Source: Symbiodinium natans (taxonomy: Eukaryota > Sar > Dinophyceae > Suessiales > Symbiodiniaceae). From it: a stretch of DNA of 64,000 nucleotides. Shown in pieces: positions 1 to 10,349 of the stretch. The notes under the pieces were generated by a model. The model was not told where the DNA came from. It worked only from the letters and a program-made list of their open reading frames with translations, and made no database searches. The DNA lies in assembly GCA_905221605.1 (NCBI GenBank), contig CAJNDS010000369.1:467501-531500 (forward strand). Direction: 5' to 3'. How positions within the stretch are numbered: position 1 is the stretch's first letter; each line of letters begins with the position of its first letter. Made by a program: the position numbers and the translations under genes.

Positions 1-39
1 TGCAGCGGTGTCGCCGTCAGCCGTGACGAATCATCCAGG

Positions 40-545
40 ATGCCTTCTTCGGCTGTGGCCAGGACGCCCCTCCTCCCGGGTTTAGGGTTAAGGGCTTCGG
101 GTTTAGGCTTTAGGGTATCTACATCAACTTCGTCGATGCACGAATATAGTCCATGGTGCTGCATCGGCTGGCAGGGGTCCGTACCGGTGCCGCCAACGGA
201 AACCCAAAATACGTTGCACATCCACTGCAAGCGTCGGCCACGACGTCACCCTACGGTGCCGTCAACGATGCTCGGGTCGTCAGCAGTGCCGCCATCCTCA
301 TGGGTCGCTCTCCAGACGACGCCCCAACCACCCACGGTGTCGTCATCAGCTATCAGCTGTAACAGCTTGGAACGCGACCCTCAACGGTGCATCATCTTCG
401 GCAGCTTCATCAGACAAGTCGCCAGGAATGGTGCCATCAGCGACGCACGAGCCGTCCGCAGCGACGGCGCCGTCAACGATGCTCGCATCGTCCGCGGCGC
501 CTTCATGCCGTCAGCGATGCGAGAACCGAGCGTGGTGTCGCAAAT
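40..545 (+). other. Degenerate GC-rich repeat region, possibly coding
   Basis: A motif close to GTCAACGATGCTCG recurs (around 265 and 470), with related GTCAGCGATGCGAG-type copies between. Read in frame it gives repeats such as GAVNDARVV and GAISDARAV. This could be a repeat-rich exon or a decayed minisatellite. Several frames are open, so I do not name a product. Confidence 0.3.
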
Positions 546-571
546 GCGCAGGAGGGCAGCGGTTGAATGAA

Positions 572-610
572 TTCAATTCCACGTGGTTTTCGACCAACGT
601 GGGAATTGAA
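572..610. repeat. Short inverted repeat (hairpin)
   Basis: TTCAATTCCACGT and ACGTGGGAATTGAA face each other across a short loop. No function is assigned. Confidence 0.5.
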
Positions 611-726
611 CGAGTCCCGCCGCCAAAGGATCGTGTGGGCCACGAAAAGACTTGTGGTTGAAAAGGCTTGTGGCCGAAACGCCTCGAGCGAAAAGGGCTC
701 CGGATCCACCCTAAACCCTAAACTAC

Positions 727-838
727 CATTTGCTTAAGAACCCCAAAAGAATAAAAAAAAAATAATCCCTATATTGATCTATATTGCCCTTAATAAGGAA
801 ATGTTGTTTTGTGTTTTTCGGTGTTCTTAAGCAATTAG
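727..838. mobile_element. Family A introner-like element
   Basis: The ends are near-perfect inverted repeats (TGCTTAAGAAC and GTTCTTAAGCA). The interior has a C-then-A tract and the shared block ATCCCTATATT. It lies just before the first recognised channel exon. Other copies: 1362-1452, 2388-2520, 33106-33223, and diverged ones near 36070 and 61570. Confidence 0.7.
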
Positions 839-892
839 TATTAAATACATGCTTGAACTCAAGCCTTGAACCAGTATCCTGCCGGGTCACAG

Positions 893-2411
893 ATGCTTGG
901 GTTCACGATTCGCACAGCCGAGGTAGCCGTTGTTGTAGACACCTTTGCGGATGCTCGGATGAATGACATCCACAGTTTAGCCGAAGAGATGGAGGACGAG
1001 ATCGAGCATGATCGACACTTTGTTGCACTATAGGTAGGGCCTTGAAGCACGTTATGTTTCCCAATCTTGGGAGTCAGAAGATCTTGCTATCCAGGATGTT
1101 TTCTTCGAAGCTTTACATGGCCAACCTAGTGCAGCATTCCCTTAACATCTAACTCAAACAGGTTTGTCTAAAGGATGCGGAAAGAATGGGAAGAAGACCC
1201 TCAACCCTAAACCCCTAACCCTAAACCCTAAACCCTAATTAAACCCTAAACCCTAAACCCTATAAACCGTATAAACCCTAAACCGGTCCCAAATCGTCAA
1301 ACTCTTGCACCCAAGCCAAGGAAAAGAGCTGGCGAAGCTGTTCAAAAGAAGCTGGACCATTCTCGACTAATTGCTTAAGAACCCCCCCCAAAAAAAACAA
1401 TAGGGCTTATTATGTGTTTATTCTTTTCGGGTTCTTAAGCGAATAGTCGATTCTCGAAGCATTTTCTGAAGGGGTCCCGGCTTTCAGTGATTTGCTTAGA
1501 GTATAGGGCGTGTCGTAGCGGGACAAGTTTTCTCAGGGTTTCGGCAACTGCTTGTAAACCTAGTTGGCTCAAATTTCTGCGGGAATCCTAAACGGGCCAT
1601 ATCTTCGGAAACTCCCCAGCTGTCAGGAATGGACCAGGATGGGAGCGGGCAATTGACGCTACAAGAGCTAATGGAGGGAGCTCGTACCTTGGGGACGAAA
1701 TGAACCCCAAAAGGGTTTAGGGCCTAGGGTTTAGGGTTTAGGGTTTAGGGTTTAGGGTTTAGGGGTTCATATGCCTTACTTGGAGCCAAGGTACTGACTC
1801 AAGCTTCCAGAGCCGGCTAAGGGTCATGGACACTCGTCCCCTTCAGAGTGAGAAGTAGGGTTTTTCAGCTCGTGGCTGTAGGCTCTAGGGTTTATAGGAT
1901 TTGTTTTTTGGGGGGTTTGCAGGTTCTTACGTCTTTTTTTGGGGTTTGGGGTTCTTAGTACGTGTTGTTGCTGTTGCTCCTGGGAAGCGTACAACAACTC
2001 AGGACATTGATGTGCAGGATTTAGAGCAGCTGTTTTGCATGATCGACCAAGATCCATGCTTTTTCAGCAGTCGAACTTTTCTTTTTGGCTTCTTCTTGAT
2101 GTTTGGATGCAAAGGCAGTTTTCACGTCAGGGCTGTCCCCGGATACCCTAAACCCTAAACCCTAAACCCTATATCCTAAACCCTAAACCCTATATCCTAA
2201 ACCCTAAACCCTAAGCCCTACACCCTAAGCCCTAAACCCCAAACCCTAAACCCGAAGAGATTGAAGGATCGCTCCGGTACCGTGGAGGTGTCGGAGTTTA
2301 TCGGACCTCTAAGCAGGTGGGGGGGGGTTTGCGAAAATAGGGGGACCCCTAATTTAGGCCGTGAAATAGTAGGATTCCCTCATAATTCCACTAATTGCTT
2401 AAGAACCCCCC

Positions 2412-2442
<31 letters not shown>

Positions 2443-2993
2443 ACACAATGATCCCTATATTACCCTTATAAGGAAGAATAAGTTTTTTGTTATTGCTGGG
2501 GGTTTCTTAAGCAATGAGTAACAACGAGGACCCCAAGAAGGTACCCCCGAATTTCCGAAAACCCCCAGGTGGGCGCATGACTCCAAGACAGCTCCGCGCT
2601 TTATCAAGTACAACCTCATGCAGACCATGCTTCTCAGGGATGCTTGGGAATATTTTCCAATTTTTGCTGGGACCGGGAGTAGGCCCGTTTTCTTTACTTT
2701 TTTTTAGGGTTGGGGTTCCCTTATAATCCCCTTAACAAAAAGGGCACCCTTTTTATTCCTAGGTTACTCGGTCTAGTTTGGGTATTCTATTTGCTAAGAA
2801 GCAGCTACAGTTAAAATGCTTGTAAGTGTTCCAAGTTCACGTCAGGAATCTCCAGGAGGAACTTCACGAAATTGTCCTGGAGGGCTTTCGGCAACTGGCT
2901 GTGCGCATCGACAGCTTGACAGTGCCCGCGATGGTCAAGGAAAACCCAGTGCTTGAGTCTCACTGTGGCGCACTTTTGGCTGCTCTTTCTTGA
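893..2993 (+). CDS. EF-hand cation-channel C-terminal region (partial, multi-exon)
   Basis: Exons read by eye: 893-1024 (ends near residues EHDRHFV), an exon ending at 1683, 1791-1828, 2003-2050, 2267-2316, 2569 to about 2636, and about 2846 to a stop at 2991-2993. The exon ending at 1683 carries an EF-hand loop (DQDGSGQLTLQE). Exons 2003-2050 and 2267-2316 join to make a second one (MIDQ + DRSGTVEVSEF). The next exon reads WAHDSKTAPRFIKYN, then LEGFRQLAVRIDSL. This order (tail after a pore domain, two EF-hands, then a DSKTAPRF-type block) matches what I know of dinoflagellate voltage-gated-type channels, so a Ca2+-responsive membrane channel is inferred. The pore itself is not in the window. 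Every internal intron is flanked by a short direct duplication: GTAC, GACA, GATC, GTGGG, TCAGG. The last border is uncertain and the gene may run past the stop given. Confidence 0.7.
1200..1262. repeat. Telomere-like CCCTAAA array
   Basis: About eight CCCTAAA units with minor variants, lying between two exon-like segments. Confidence 0.9.
1362..1452. mobile_element. Family A element, short copy
   Basis: CGACTAATTGCTTAAGAACC and its near reverse complement bound about 90 bp. ATTCT occurs immediately outside both ends and is a plausible target duplication. Exon-like sequence lies on both sides. Confidence 0.7.
1684..1790. mobile_element. Family B introner forming an intron of the channel gene
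   Basis: The element runs 1688-1790 (CTTGGGGACGAAATGAACCCC to GGAGCCAAG). It is flanked by GTAC at 1684-1687 and 1791-1794. Using GT of the first GTAC as donor and the terminal AG as acceptor joins the exons in frame (EGA-RTDSSF). Its centre has been filled by a TTTAGGG array (about 1728-1766). Confidence 0.8.
2145..2255. repeat. Telomere-like array filling a channel intron
   Basis: CCCTAAA and variants (CCTATAT, CCCTAAG, CCCCAAA) make up most of intron 2051-2266. The borders of that intron are GATC duplications. Confidence 0.9.
2317..2568. mobile_element. Composite channel intron: family F remnant plus family A element
   Basis: The first part has the family F signature (GCGAAAATAGGGGGACCCC, then AGTAGGATTCCCT; also at 11618 and 18540). 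The second is a family A copy at 2388-2520 with a long C-then-A tract. CAGGTGGG occurs at both intron borders. Splicing AG|GTGGG to AG|GTGGG keeps the frame (LSR-WAHDS). Confidence 0.7.
2640..2800. mobile_element. Family E-like insertion in a channel intron
   Basis: Contains the blocks GTTCCCTTATAATCCCCTTA and AAGGGCACCCTTTTTATTCCT, which recur in diverged form at 23570-23690 and 25970-26070 and resemble family E at 31571 and 37396. The ends are not sharp. Confidence 0.5.
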
Positions 2994-3059
2994 GCTCCTG
3001 GTAGGGTTTAGGGTTGAGGGTTTAGGGTTTATGGTTTAGGGTTGAGGGTTTAGGGTTTA

Positions 3060-3686
3060 GGGGTTTCGTGCATTGCAGGTTTGGGTGCAGGGTGTCGGCC
3101 GCTGAAGAAACCAAGGTGGATGTGCGGGCTACCCCATCCGACTCAGCAGCGCTTCAATACCCAAGCTCCGTCGAGGGGGTCGCTTAGCTGCAGACGCACT
3201 CAGCCAAAATTGAACTACATTCGCCACAACTCCGGAGAACCCACATCCTTTGCTTAAACGGAATGCTCCTTCACTCGGGAGGGATGCTACTCTGGGAGCG
3301 TTACTCATGAGACAGACTTTGGGCTACGAACTTGTTGAAGACCTTGGTTGAGACACGGAGCAGTTTAGGGTTTGGGGTTTAGGGTTTTGGGTTTAGGGTT
3401 TAGGGTTCAGGGGAAAATATAAAACTCTCACCCAACAAAAGCCCTAAACACACCATCAATTTCAAGGCTTGCCACTGTCACAGTTTCTCCACCAGCAAAA
3501 CCTCGCTCCCAGATGAGCCGTGCCCCTCCCCACTTGGTTCCTTCAGCTTACGCGGCGCGGGCTTGCGTCGCAGTGGTTTTTTTTCCGGAACAAACGAGAT
3601 AGTTTCAGAGACTCTTTTTTCGGTCTTGAGAGCTGGAAGAGTCTGCCTGGCTCAGTTGGGAGTCGGACTCCTCGGTAATCCCTATT
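3060..3686 (+). other. Exon-like island followed by unexplained sequence
   Basis: After the TTTAGGG array at 3003-3062, about 3090-3190 reads as an open segment (EETKVDVRATPSDSAALQ) that could be a further channel exon. A second array lies near 3365-3412. I see no firm gene in 3420-3686. Confidence 0.35.
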
Positions 3687-3789
3687 CCTAGTAGTAGAGT
3701 AGGTAACCTTTAACCTTTTTTGGGGTAGTATAATCCCCTTTTAATCCCAAAGGTTAATTTTAGTTCCCCCAGGTTACTGGACAACTAAG
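3687..3789. mobile_element. Family D introner-like element
   Basis: Shares TAGTAGAGTA, AACCTTTAACCTTTTT, AATCCCAAAGGTTAA and TACTGGACAACTAAG with the copy at 50404-50505, which interrupts the transposase gene. Its target duplication is unclear here. Confidence 0.75.
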
Positions 3790-4552
3790 CATTAAGGGCT
3801 GTTAGTACAAGGCGGAGCATGCCAATCTGACACTCGATTCAAAAGTCGTAGTTCTCTACAATCGAGTCCTTCTGGGGAGTCCTTATTGCTAAACCCTAAA
3901 CACTAAACCCTGAACCCTAAACCCTAAACCCTATAGGGACCCAGAAAGGGGAAATCTACAGTTTTCAAAAAGGACACGAGTCCCAAATCGCTGAGGCCCG
4001 GATTTTTTTTTGGGCTGTGGGAAGGTTTGCTGGACGTTCCAGTCCACGCACTCCTTTCGGATAATGTTACAATCTTACAGTATTTAACATTTTCAATTTT
4101 TTAATAGTACAACATTCCATTCTCATAGCTTGTTTGGTAAGAACATATTCTGATTATAGCAGTATAAACGTAAACAAGCTTAATACTTTCTGGTTGTTTG
4201 TTTCCGCTAGTTTTACGGTCTTCTGTTTCTGTCTTCTTCTATTCTTCGAATATTCGGGTTTAGTTTCCTAATCACGACTTAGGTAGAGGAGTCTTGGGCA
4301 ATTCATCAGATGCAGGATCTGCGCCCTACATCGTTAACTCTCTGGCAGAAACGTCATGCACCACACATGCGCTGATGGGCTTGGTGCGTGTATGTGCTTA
4401 AAGATGCAGTCTCAAAGCGCTGAGCCCTTATAGCAGCCAGCCTAAATCTAACCCTAAACCCTAACCCTAAACCCTAAACCCTAAACCCTCGTACCAAAAA
4501 CGCCGAAACCCTACGCGAGCTGAATTTCGGATCGCGGGCCCAGGCCTACGAC
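3790..4552. other. No gene recognised
   Basis: Holds short CCCTAAA arrays (about 3892-3935 and 4447-4488) and an AT-rich stretch (4060-4270). No open segment is convincing. Confidence 0.5.
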
Positions 4553-5822
4553 ATGGAGCCAGGGGTCCTTCAACCACCTTGCTCACCGCATCCCGTGGAC
4601 TTTCTCACCCCCTTGCCCCCGGCATCTTCGAAAACAGATGTCCCTTGGCTTTCTTCTGGCTGGCTCTCGGGACGCATTAACCTCTTGGGTTTGGGTAGAA
4701 ACTACAACTCGGAGCCTAGAAATTTAGAGTTTTCGGAGAGGTTCAGAAGTCAGCCAAGGTCCTTGCAGTCAACACAATCCAGGCTGCTCGATTCCGATAG
4801 TTTGAAGGCCCTTGACTTAGGTCTTAAGCCCTGAAGGGCGAGCTGAGGCCCTCAGCAAAGTCCTCAGAGTCTAGTTCACAGGAACCTAAACCCCAAACCC
4901 TAAACCCTAAACCTTCCCTAAACCCTGAACCCTAAACCCTAAACCCTACCCTAAACCCTAAACCTAAACCCCAGGGTTAGGATAGTTCACAGGGACAGCT
5001 GAGGCCATGCTCGACTCTGCGATGGTGAGACTCGAGGCCAAGCTGGATGTGCTGCTGGCTGGAAACCGTGCCAGACCCAAAGAGCTGCCCTGGCATGCCT
5101 GGTATCCCCATTTAGGGTTAGAGTGTAGGGTTTAGGGTTCAGGGCTTAGGGCTTGGGGCTTAGGGTTTAGGGTTTAGGGTTTCGGGTTTAGGGTTTAGGG
5201 TTTTTGGGTTTAGGGTTTTAGGGTTGAGGGTTAGGGCTTGGGGTTTAGGGATTGCAGCCTTGGAATCTTGAGTTCCTGATCAACCGAGGCCCATGTGTTG
5301 GCAGGGCGCAGAAGACGATGAACGGCTTGAGCAAGGCCGTCGCAAGTCGTTTAAGAGGACTCCCAATGTTGCAACCTTCCAGAAGATGTACATGGAAAAG
5401 GGCCGAAGTGCGACGCAGACGGAAGCTTGGCTGCAAGCTTTAGGGTTTAGGGCTTGGGGGTTTAGGGTTTAGGTGTTTAGGGGTTTGTGGCATGTCATCA
5501 TGTTATGCTGTTTCAGATGCTGTCAGCAGTTGTGGGGGGTGCCCGGTGTTTCCTCAGGCCTAGAAGCCCGAAACCCTCAACCAGCATCAGTTGTGGGGGG
5601 TACCCGGGGTTCCCTAAGCCCTAAAACCATAAATCCTGAACCCTAAACCCTAAACCCTAAACCCTAAACTCCTAAATCCTAAGCCCCAAACCAACATTAG
5701 CTGCTCAGGATGAGCGGCCTCCCAAAAGGAGGAGCAGGCAAGCCTCCTCCGAAGAAGGGGCCGATGTTAAGCCACCTCCACAGAAGCACCGCTCCACGGC
5801 GCGACATATAACTAGCTGCTAG
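4553..5822 (+). CDS. Basic protein with nuclear-localisation-like end (multi-exon, partial)
   Basis: The clear exons are 4993-5096 (AEAMLDSAMVRLEAKLDVLL, helical), 5305 to about 5436 (GAEDDERLEQGRRKSFKRTP, later FQKMYMEKGRSATQ), and a terminal exon 5709-5822 (DERPPKRRSRQASSEE ... stop TAG 5820). An exon from the ATG at 4553 is less certain; it is split by a family I introner. The arginine/lysine cluster PPKRRSR looks like a nuclear localisation signal. I do not recognise the family. Intron 5097-5304 (a GC-AG reading) holds a TTTAGGG array. An imperfect duplication of about 34 bp lies at 5518 and 5582 in the last intron. Confidence 0.55.
4640..4762. mobile_element. Family I introner-like element, copy 1
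   Basis: The element 4644-4758 begins CTTGGCTTTCTTCTGGCTGG and ends GTTCAGAAGTCAGCCAAG. GTCC is duplicated at 4640-4643 and 4759-4762. The same ends occur at 20839-20955. GTCC...AAG gives a GT-AG intron. Confidence 0.85.
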
Positions 5823-6473
5823 TTTCACTCCTCTGCTGGCTCAAACGGCCATTTCCCCCCCCCCCCCCCCCCCCCCCCGCCCGCCCCCAAACTCTCTGCC
5901 CTTCACCGCAAGCTCCCATCGTCGGATCGTAGCATTTCTGATCGACGCCAAAAGGCGCGAGCCGAGGCCACACATTCACGAGAAAAGGGAGAATGCCAGG
6001 CACTGGCTTCGGGCTTCGCAGGGTTTAAGTGTTTGATCTTGATGAAATACATCTCAACATACAGACAGATATATGTATGTGTATATATATATATATGTAT
6101 GTATAAGCATATATACATACATCAGAGGGTTGTGTTTGCATTCATACGGGTAGATATGTGTAACAAGTACTCTCGCTCTCTCTGTCGTTCTTTGTTTGTT
6201 TCTTTGTTGCTTTAGTTTTCTTTATTTGTTTATTGATGTTTTTCGTTATTGCTGTGTGTTTGTAGTTTTTTTCGTTTTGTGTGTAGGTCCTCTCAAGTAT
6301 ATATTGGTATACGCATACCTATATATATATATGCATATGTATATATATATGTAGATGTATACATACGTGTGTAAACAGTATACATATATACATAAGTACA
6401 GAAATACATATGTATGACATGCATACACAATACCTATGTACACCTGTACATCTATACGTACATACATATGCAT

Positions 6474-6505
<32 letters not shown>

Positions 6506-7038
6506 ATAATATAATATAATATAATATAATATAATATAATATAATATAATATAATATAATATAATATAATATAATATAATATAATATAATATAATATAAT
6601 ATAATATAATATACTATAATAGAATCTAATATATAATATGTATAATATGTATAATATGTATAATATGTATAATATGTATAATATGTATAATATGTATAAT
6701 ATGTATATACATAGGTCTCATAAGAAGGTACCACAGCACACTAGGGGACAAAGAACATCGACTGAATTCGGACAGAATTCCCGTGCGGCCCACAGCCAAG
6801 AGACACTGTCTGTCCCTTGAAGCCGCAAACCCATCAGTTACTCTCCCTGTTTGGGGTTTAGGGTTTAGGGTTTAGGGTTTAGGGTTTAGGGTTTAGGGTT
6901 TAGGGTTTAGGGTTTAGGGTTTAGGGCTTGGGCTCACTGTGCTTAGAGACGCTCCAGCCCCTAGTTGCATGAGACATCCTCACACTCCAAACCGTAGAGC
7001 GACATCAGAGCACGAGCCCTCCGCTTGCTGCTGCAGTC
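5823..7038. other. Homopolymer tract and AT-rich microsatellites
   Basis: No gene recognised. A C tract near 5848-5884 is followed by TA-rich repeats (6055-6125 and 6300-6490), a pentanucleotide ATAAT array (about 6500-6612), and a 9-bp TATAATATG array (about 6638-6703, roughly seven units). A TTTAGGG array follows at 6845-6925. Confidence 0.8.
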
Positions 7039-7173
7039 ATGCAAGGCGCGGCCAACGGGGGGAGGGGCCGGCAGAGGGAACTGAGAGTTTCCCTGGGGTT
7101 GCTGTTTGATTCTTTGTTTGTCTTGATGTACAACCCGAAGGAACTTAAGAGCATCAACTGCAACTATCTCTAA
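7039..7173 (+). CDS. Small open reading frame or exon, hypothetical
   Basis: ATG at 7039 to TAA at 7171, 44 residues. It contains the hydrophobic run SLGLLFDSLFVLMYNPKE and a basic start (GGRGRQREL). A CAG acceptor sits just upstream, so it may be a terminal exon. Family unknown. Confidence 0.45.
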   Translation: MQGAANGGRGRQRELRVSLGLLFDSLFVLMYNPKELKSINCNYL

Positions 7174-7532
7174 GAATCCTCAACCCTAAAACCCTAACAC
7201 CCTAAAACCCCTCAGCCCTAAGCTTACTGGTTCTCAAGGGGAGTTTCCGAATGGAGAGGCGGATGCCCAGGGTTTCAGGGCGAGTGCCTTGGCTTGAGGT
7301 TCAACCAGAAGAAATCTCAAAAGCAGGGTTTAGGGTTTAGGGTTTAGGGTTCAGGGTTCAGGGTGTAGGGTGTAGGGCTTAAGGTTTGGGGTTTGGGAGT
7401 TGGGGTTTCGGGGTCTATTCTTTGGTGTGTTGGTTTTCTATAGGTTCTTCAGGTGGGGCTCTGGGGTCTACAGGGCTCAGGGATCTCTGCACCCTAAGCG
7501 CTCTAAACACTCAACCCTCCACCCTCATTCCC

Positions 7533-7768
7533 AAACCCTAAACCCTAAACCCTAAACCCTAAACCCTAAACCCTAAACCCTAAACCCTAAACCCTAAACC
7601 CTAAACCCTAAACCCTAAACCCTAAACCCTACACCCAAAACCCTAAACCCTAAACCCTAAACCCTAAACCCTAAACCCTAAACCCTAAACCCTAAACCCT
7701 AAACCCTAAACCCTAAACCCTAAACCCTAAACCCTAAACCCTAAACCCTAACCCTAAACCCTAAACCC
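7533..7768. repeat. Longest near-perfect CCCTAAA array of the window
   Basis: About 33 head-to-tail CCCTAAA units, with one short break near 7632. A TTTAGGG array of opposite orientation follows at 7851-7911. Confidence 0.95.
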
Positions 7769-8099
7769 TTGCCATCTAAGCCATTTTGTTCTTGGCAAGG
7801 CCTGGGTGGCACCGGGGCCCAGCAGTCCAAGGAGTCGATGCGGCAGGGTTCAGGGTTTAGGGTTTAGGGTTTAGGGTTTAGGGTTTAGGGTTTAGGGTTT
7901 AGGGTTTAGGGGTAGTGTGTCTAGTTTTTGAGCAAAGGCGTTCGAAGCTTGCGGCATTCGTGCCCCTAAACCCTAAACTTCTCCGGAAGTTTGCAACCTG
8001 GGAAGGATAGCTCAGGTCTTTTGAGCCTTCCGCGGGAAGGCCTAAACTTCTTCAGGGCATGTGGGTTTCGGATCCGCTGGCCTGTGAGCTTCTATACAT

Positions 8100-8235
8100 G
8101 TCAGCCCCCAAGCCCTAAACCCCAAACCCCAAACCCTAAGCCCCAAACCCCAAACCCCAAACCCCAAACCCCAAACCCCAAACCCCAAACCCTAAACCCT
8201 AAACCCTAAACCCTAAACCCTAAACCCTACACCCT
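8100..8235. repeat. CCCCAAA variant array grading into CCCTAAA
   Basis: Several successive CCCCAAA units form a locally homogenised variant, then change to CCCTAAA. Confidence 0.9.
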
Positions 8236-9005
8236 AGCCTTTCATAGGACTGCTCCTTCCAAGCCGGCTCAGTGGCTGGAGCCCCGCTGCGGGTAAGCTG
8301 GTCCCGGGGCCTCAGCATACATTCGGGCTGAGGGTTGGCGTTTGGGGTTTAGGGTTTAGGGTTTAGGGTTTGGGGTTTGGGGTTTGGGGTTTCGTGTTTC
8401 GGGTTTAGGGTTCTGGGAGTTTTTAAGGCATTGTTGGGGGCATGTGTTAGGGCTTGAGGTTTTTTGTCTTTGTTGTTTCGGGGAGGGGGGGGGGTGCGGG
8501 CATTTGATTACATTTGTGTAAGTGTTTTGGTGGAGGGGAAAGGGCTGCTGTTCTGTTTGGGTGATGGTGCTTATAAGGGTTTAATGTTTTTGGGTGTCTT
8601 GTGGTTTCGCAACCCTAAGCCCCGAACCGTTTGGGGCTTAGGAGTTTTGAGGCTGGGTCTTCTGGTGATTCCTAGGCCTACGCACCTCTTCCCCCTCCCC
8701 CCAAGCCTGATAGAAAGCCTTGCCCTGCAACATTGGAAGCCCTTAGCCGCCTTAGCCCAGCAAAACCCTAAACCCTAAACCCTAAACCCCGCAAGAGTCC
8801 AGCAAACGTGCAAGAACCCCTCATATGGACCTCAAACCCAAAGCCCTAAACCCCCAGAACCCTAGATAGGCCAGAAGCTCAAAGCCTCATACACCTGTGA
8901 CCCCAATCCCAGCACAAGACCCCGAAAACCCCTACACTCTAAACCCTTAACCCTAAACCCTAAGCCCTAAACCCTAAACCCTAACCCTAAACCCTAAACC
9001 TCATA

Positions 9006-9125
9006 CACCCAAGGGACCCCCCTGGCCGCCTGGCAAGCCCCAAGTCCGCAACCCTCCGCCGCTGGCCCTCCCAGTCCACAAGCCCAACTGTCTCACCTTG
9101 TGAGGCCTTGATAAAGGCAATCTTC
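9006..9125 (-). CDS. Minus-strand exon-like segment
   Basis: The reverse strand reads KIAFIKASQGETVGLVDWEG, then RRRVADLGLARRPGG. It is one of the few convincing minus-strand islands. Product unknown and both ends run into repeat arrays. Confidence 0.4.
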
Positions 9126-9420
9126 CCTAACATTAGGGTTTCGGGTTTTAGGATGTATAGGGTTTCGGGTTTAGGGTTTAGCAACTTGTCGGGTGTTTTT
9201 TCGTGTTGCAAGGGTTTAGGCTTCTGGCCGCTCCAGACTTCATTAGGAGAAGGAATCATCGGGAAGACATGGAGGTTGCAGAAGTGGAGGTTCAGGGTTT
9301 AGGGCTTAAGCTTTTCCTTCCCAAGCCACGTCATAGACCCTAAACCCTAAACCCTAAACCCTAAACCCTAAACCCTAAACCCTAAACCCTAAACCCTAAA
9401 ACGAGGGTTTTTTGGGTCCT

Positions 9421-10158
9421 GCCTCGAAGCCTTGCCTCTTCCGCGCGGCCTTGGCGCCCCTCATGGGCCAGGCTCCCTTGAGCCTCAGTAGTTGAGTGAG
9501 CACACTTTACACTTTTTGGGATACTCTAATCCCGTATAGAACCCTAAACCCTAAACCCTAAACCCTAAACCCTAAACCCTAAACCCTAAACCCTAAACCC
9601 TAAGCCCTAAGCCCTAAACGCCCCTATAGAACCGAAAGTGTACACTTTTTTGGGGGCTGATGAACTCGGCAACTAAGGAGCCAAAATTGCTGCTCGAAGA
9701 GCAGCCTGGGCGAGCCCGAAGCGCCTCCAGCTCCGAAGGAGCTGGAAGGGTTTAGGGTTTAGGGTTTAGGGTTTAGGGTTTAGGGTTTAGGGTTTAGGGT
9801 TTAAGGTTTAGGGTTTAGGGCTAGCTCCGAAGGAGCTGGAGGATGAGGAGCCCGAAGCCGCCGCCAGCGAGGCACCCCATGCCAGCGGGGGCCTGGCAGA
9901 TGCCAAGATCCAGGCGGGGCCCAAACAAAAGGGTTTACCCTAAACCCTAAACCCTAAACCCTAAACCCTAAACCCTAAACCCTAAACCCTAAACTGGCAC
10001 CCTTTTCACAAACAGGGACCCCCTCCCCTTCTTAGGTGCCTCCGAGCTCGAACCTGAGGGAAGGCATCCGCAGCATGCCTGCAGACCTCACGCAGAGCGG
10101 CAAAGAGCTGCTGCGCGGGATCTCCTTGCGCAAGACGCTGCAACAGGGAGGTGGCTAG
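9421..10158 (+). CDS. Acidic/proline-rich protein, 3' part (four exons)
   Basis: Exons: 9421-9479 (upstream limit unknown), 9678-9738, 9833-9913, 10036-10158 (stop TAG 10156). They join in one frame: CLFRAALAPLMGQAPL, then SQNCCSKSSLGEPEAPPAPK, then ELEDEEPEAAASEAPHASGG, then a helical end NLREGIRSMPADLTQSGKEL. The first intron is a family C element, the second is a telomeric array, and the third holds CCCTAAA repeats. Donors are GA, GA and GC; acceptors are AG. I do not recognise the family. Confidence 0.65.
9480..9681. mobile_element. Family C introner forming an intron
   Basis: The element 9484-9677 has inverted ends (CTCAGTAGTTGAG and CTCGGCAACTAAG) and GAGC duplicated at 9480-9483 and 9678-9681. 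Excision as a GA-AG intron gives an in-frame join (APL-SQNCC). A CCCTAAA array (about 9540-9616) sits inside it. A second copy is at 23693-23809. Confidence 0.85.
9729..9840. repeat. Telomeric array acting as an intron, flanked by an 18-bp duplication
   Basis: AGCTCCGAAGGAGCTGGA occurs at 9729-9746 and again at 9823-9840 in coding sequence. Between them is only a TTTAGGG array. Splicing 9739-9832 (GA...AG) removes one copy and restores PPAPK-ELEDE. Confidence 0.85.
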
Positions 10159-10297
10159 GCCACCGACTCAGCAAAGCTCTTTCCTTGTTTGAAGCCTTTT
10201 GTCCTGGGCCTTTCTACGCTACACTACCATAACCGCTCTTAAGGTACATGAACCATACACCCTTGTCACTTAAGGCATCGAGGCCCCAAGAGCCAGC

Positions 10298-10340
10298 CCC
10301 CCCCCCCCCCCCCCCCCCAAAAAAAAAGAAAAAAAAAAAA
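10298..10340. repeat. Poly(C)-poly(A) tract
   Basis: A run of C followed directly by a run of A, the same order seen in family A elements (1381, 2406) and at 19544. It may be a remnant of such an element. Confidence 0.8.
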
Positions 10341-10349
10341 CGCGCGCGC

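Larger units (their letters stand above)
7238..8770 (+). other. Short exon-like islands between large telomeric arrays
   Basis: Candidate exons: 7238-7271 (GEFPNGEADAQ), 7801-7848 (GLGGTGAQQSKESMRQ), 8055-8103 (GMWVSDPLACELLYMS), 8712-8765 (ESLALQHWKPLAALAQ). Each is bounded by AG-type acceptors and repeat arrays. They could belong to one gene, but the chain cannot be proved. Confidence 0.4.

Noticed and set aside
3640-3680. tRNA-like A-box (TGGCTCAGTTGGGAG) followed by GGACTCC
   Set aside because: No acceptor stem pairing, no convincing B-box at the right distance, and a family D element follows. Insufficient for a tRNA call.
6246-6820. Tyrosine-rich and MYN-repeat reading frames
   Set aside because: Produced by ATAAT and TATAATATG microsatellites; no coding character.
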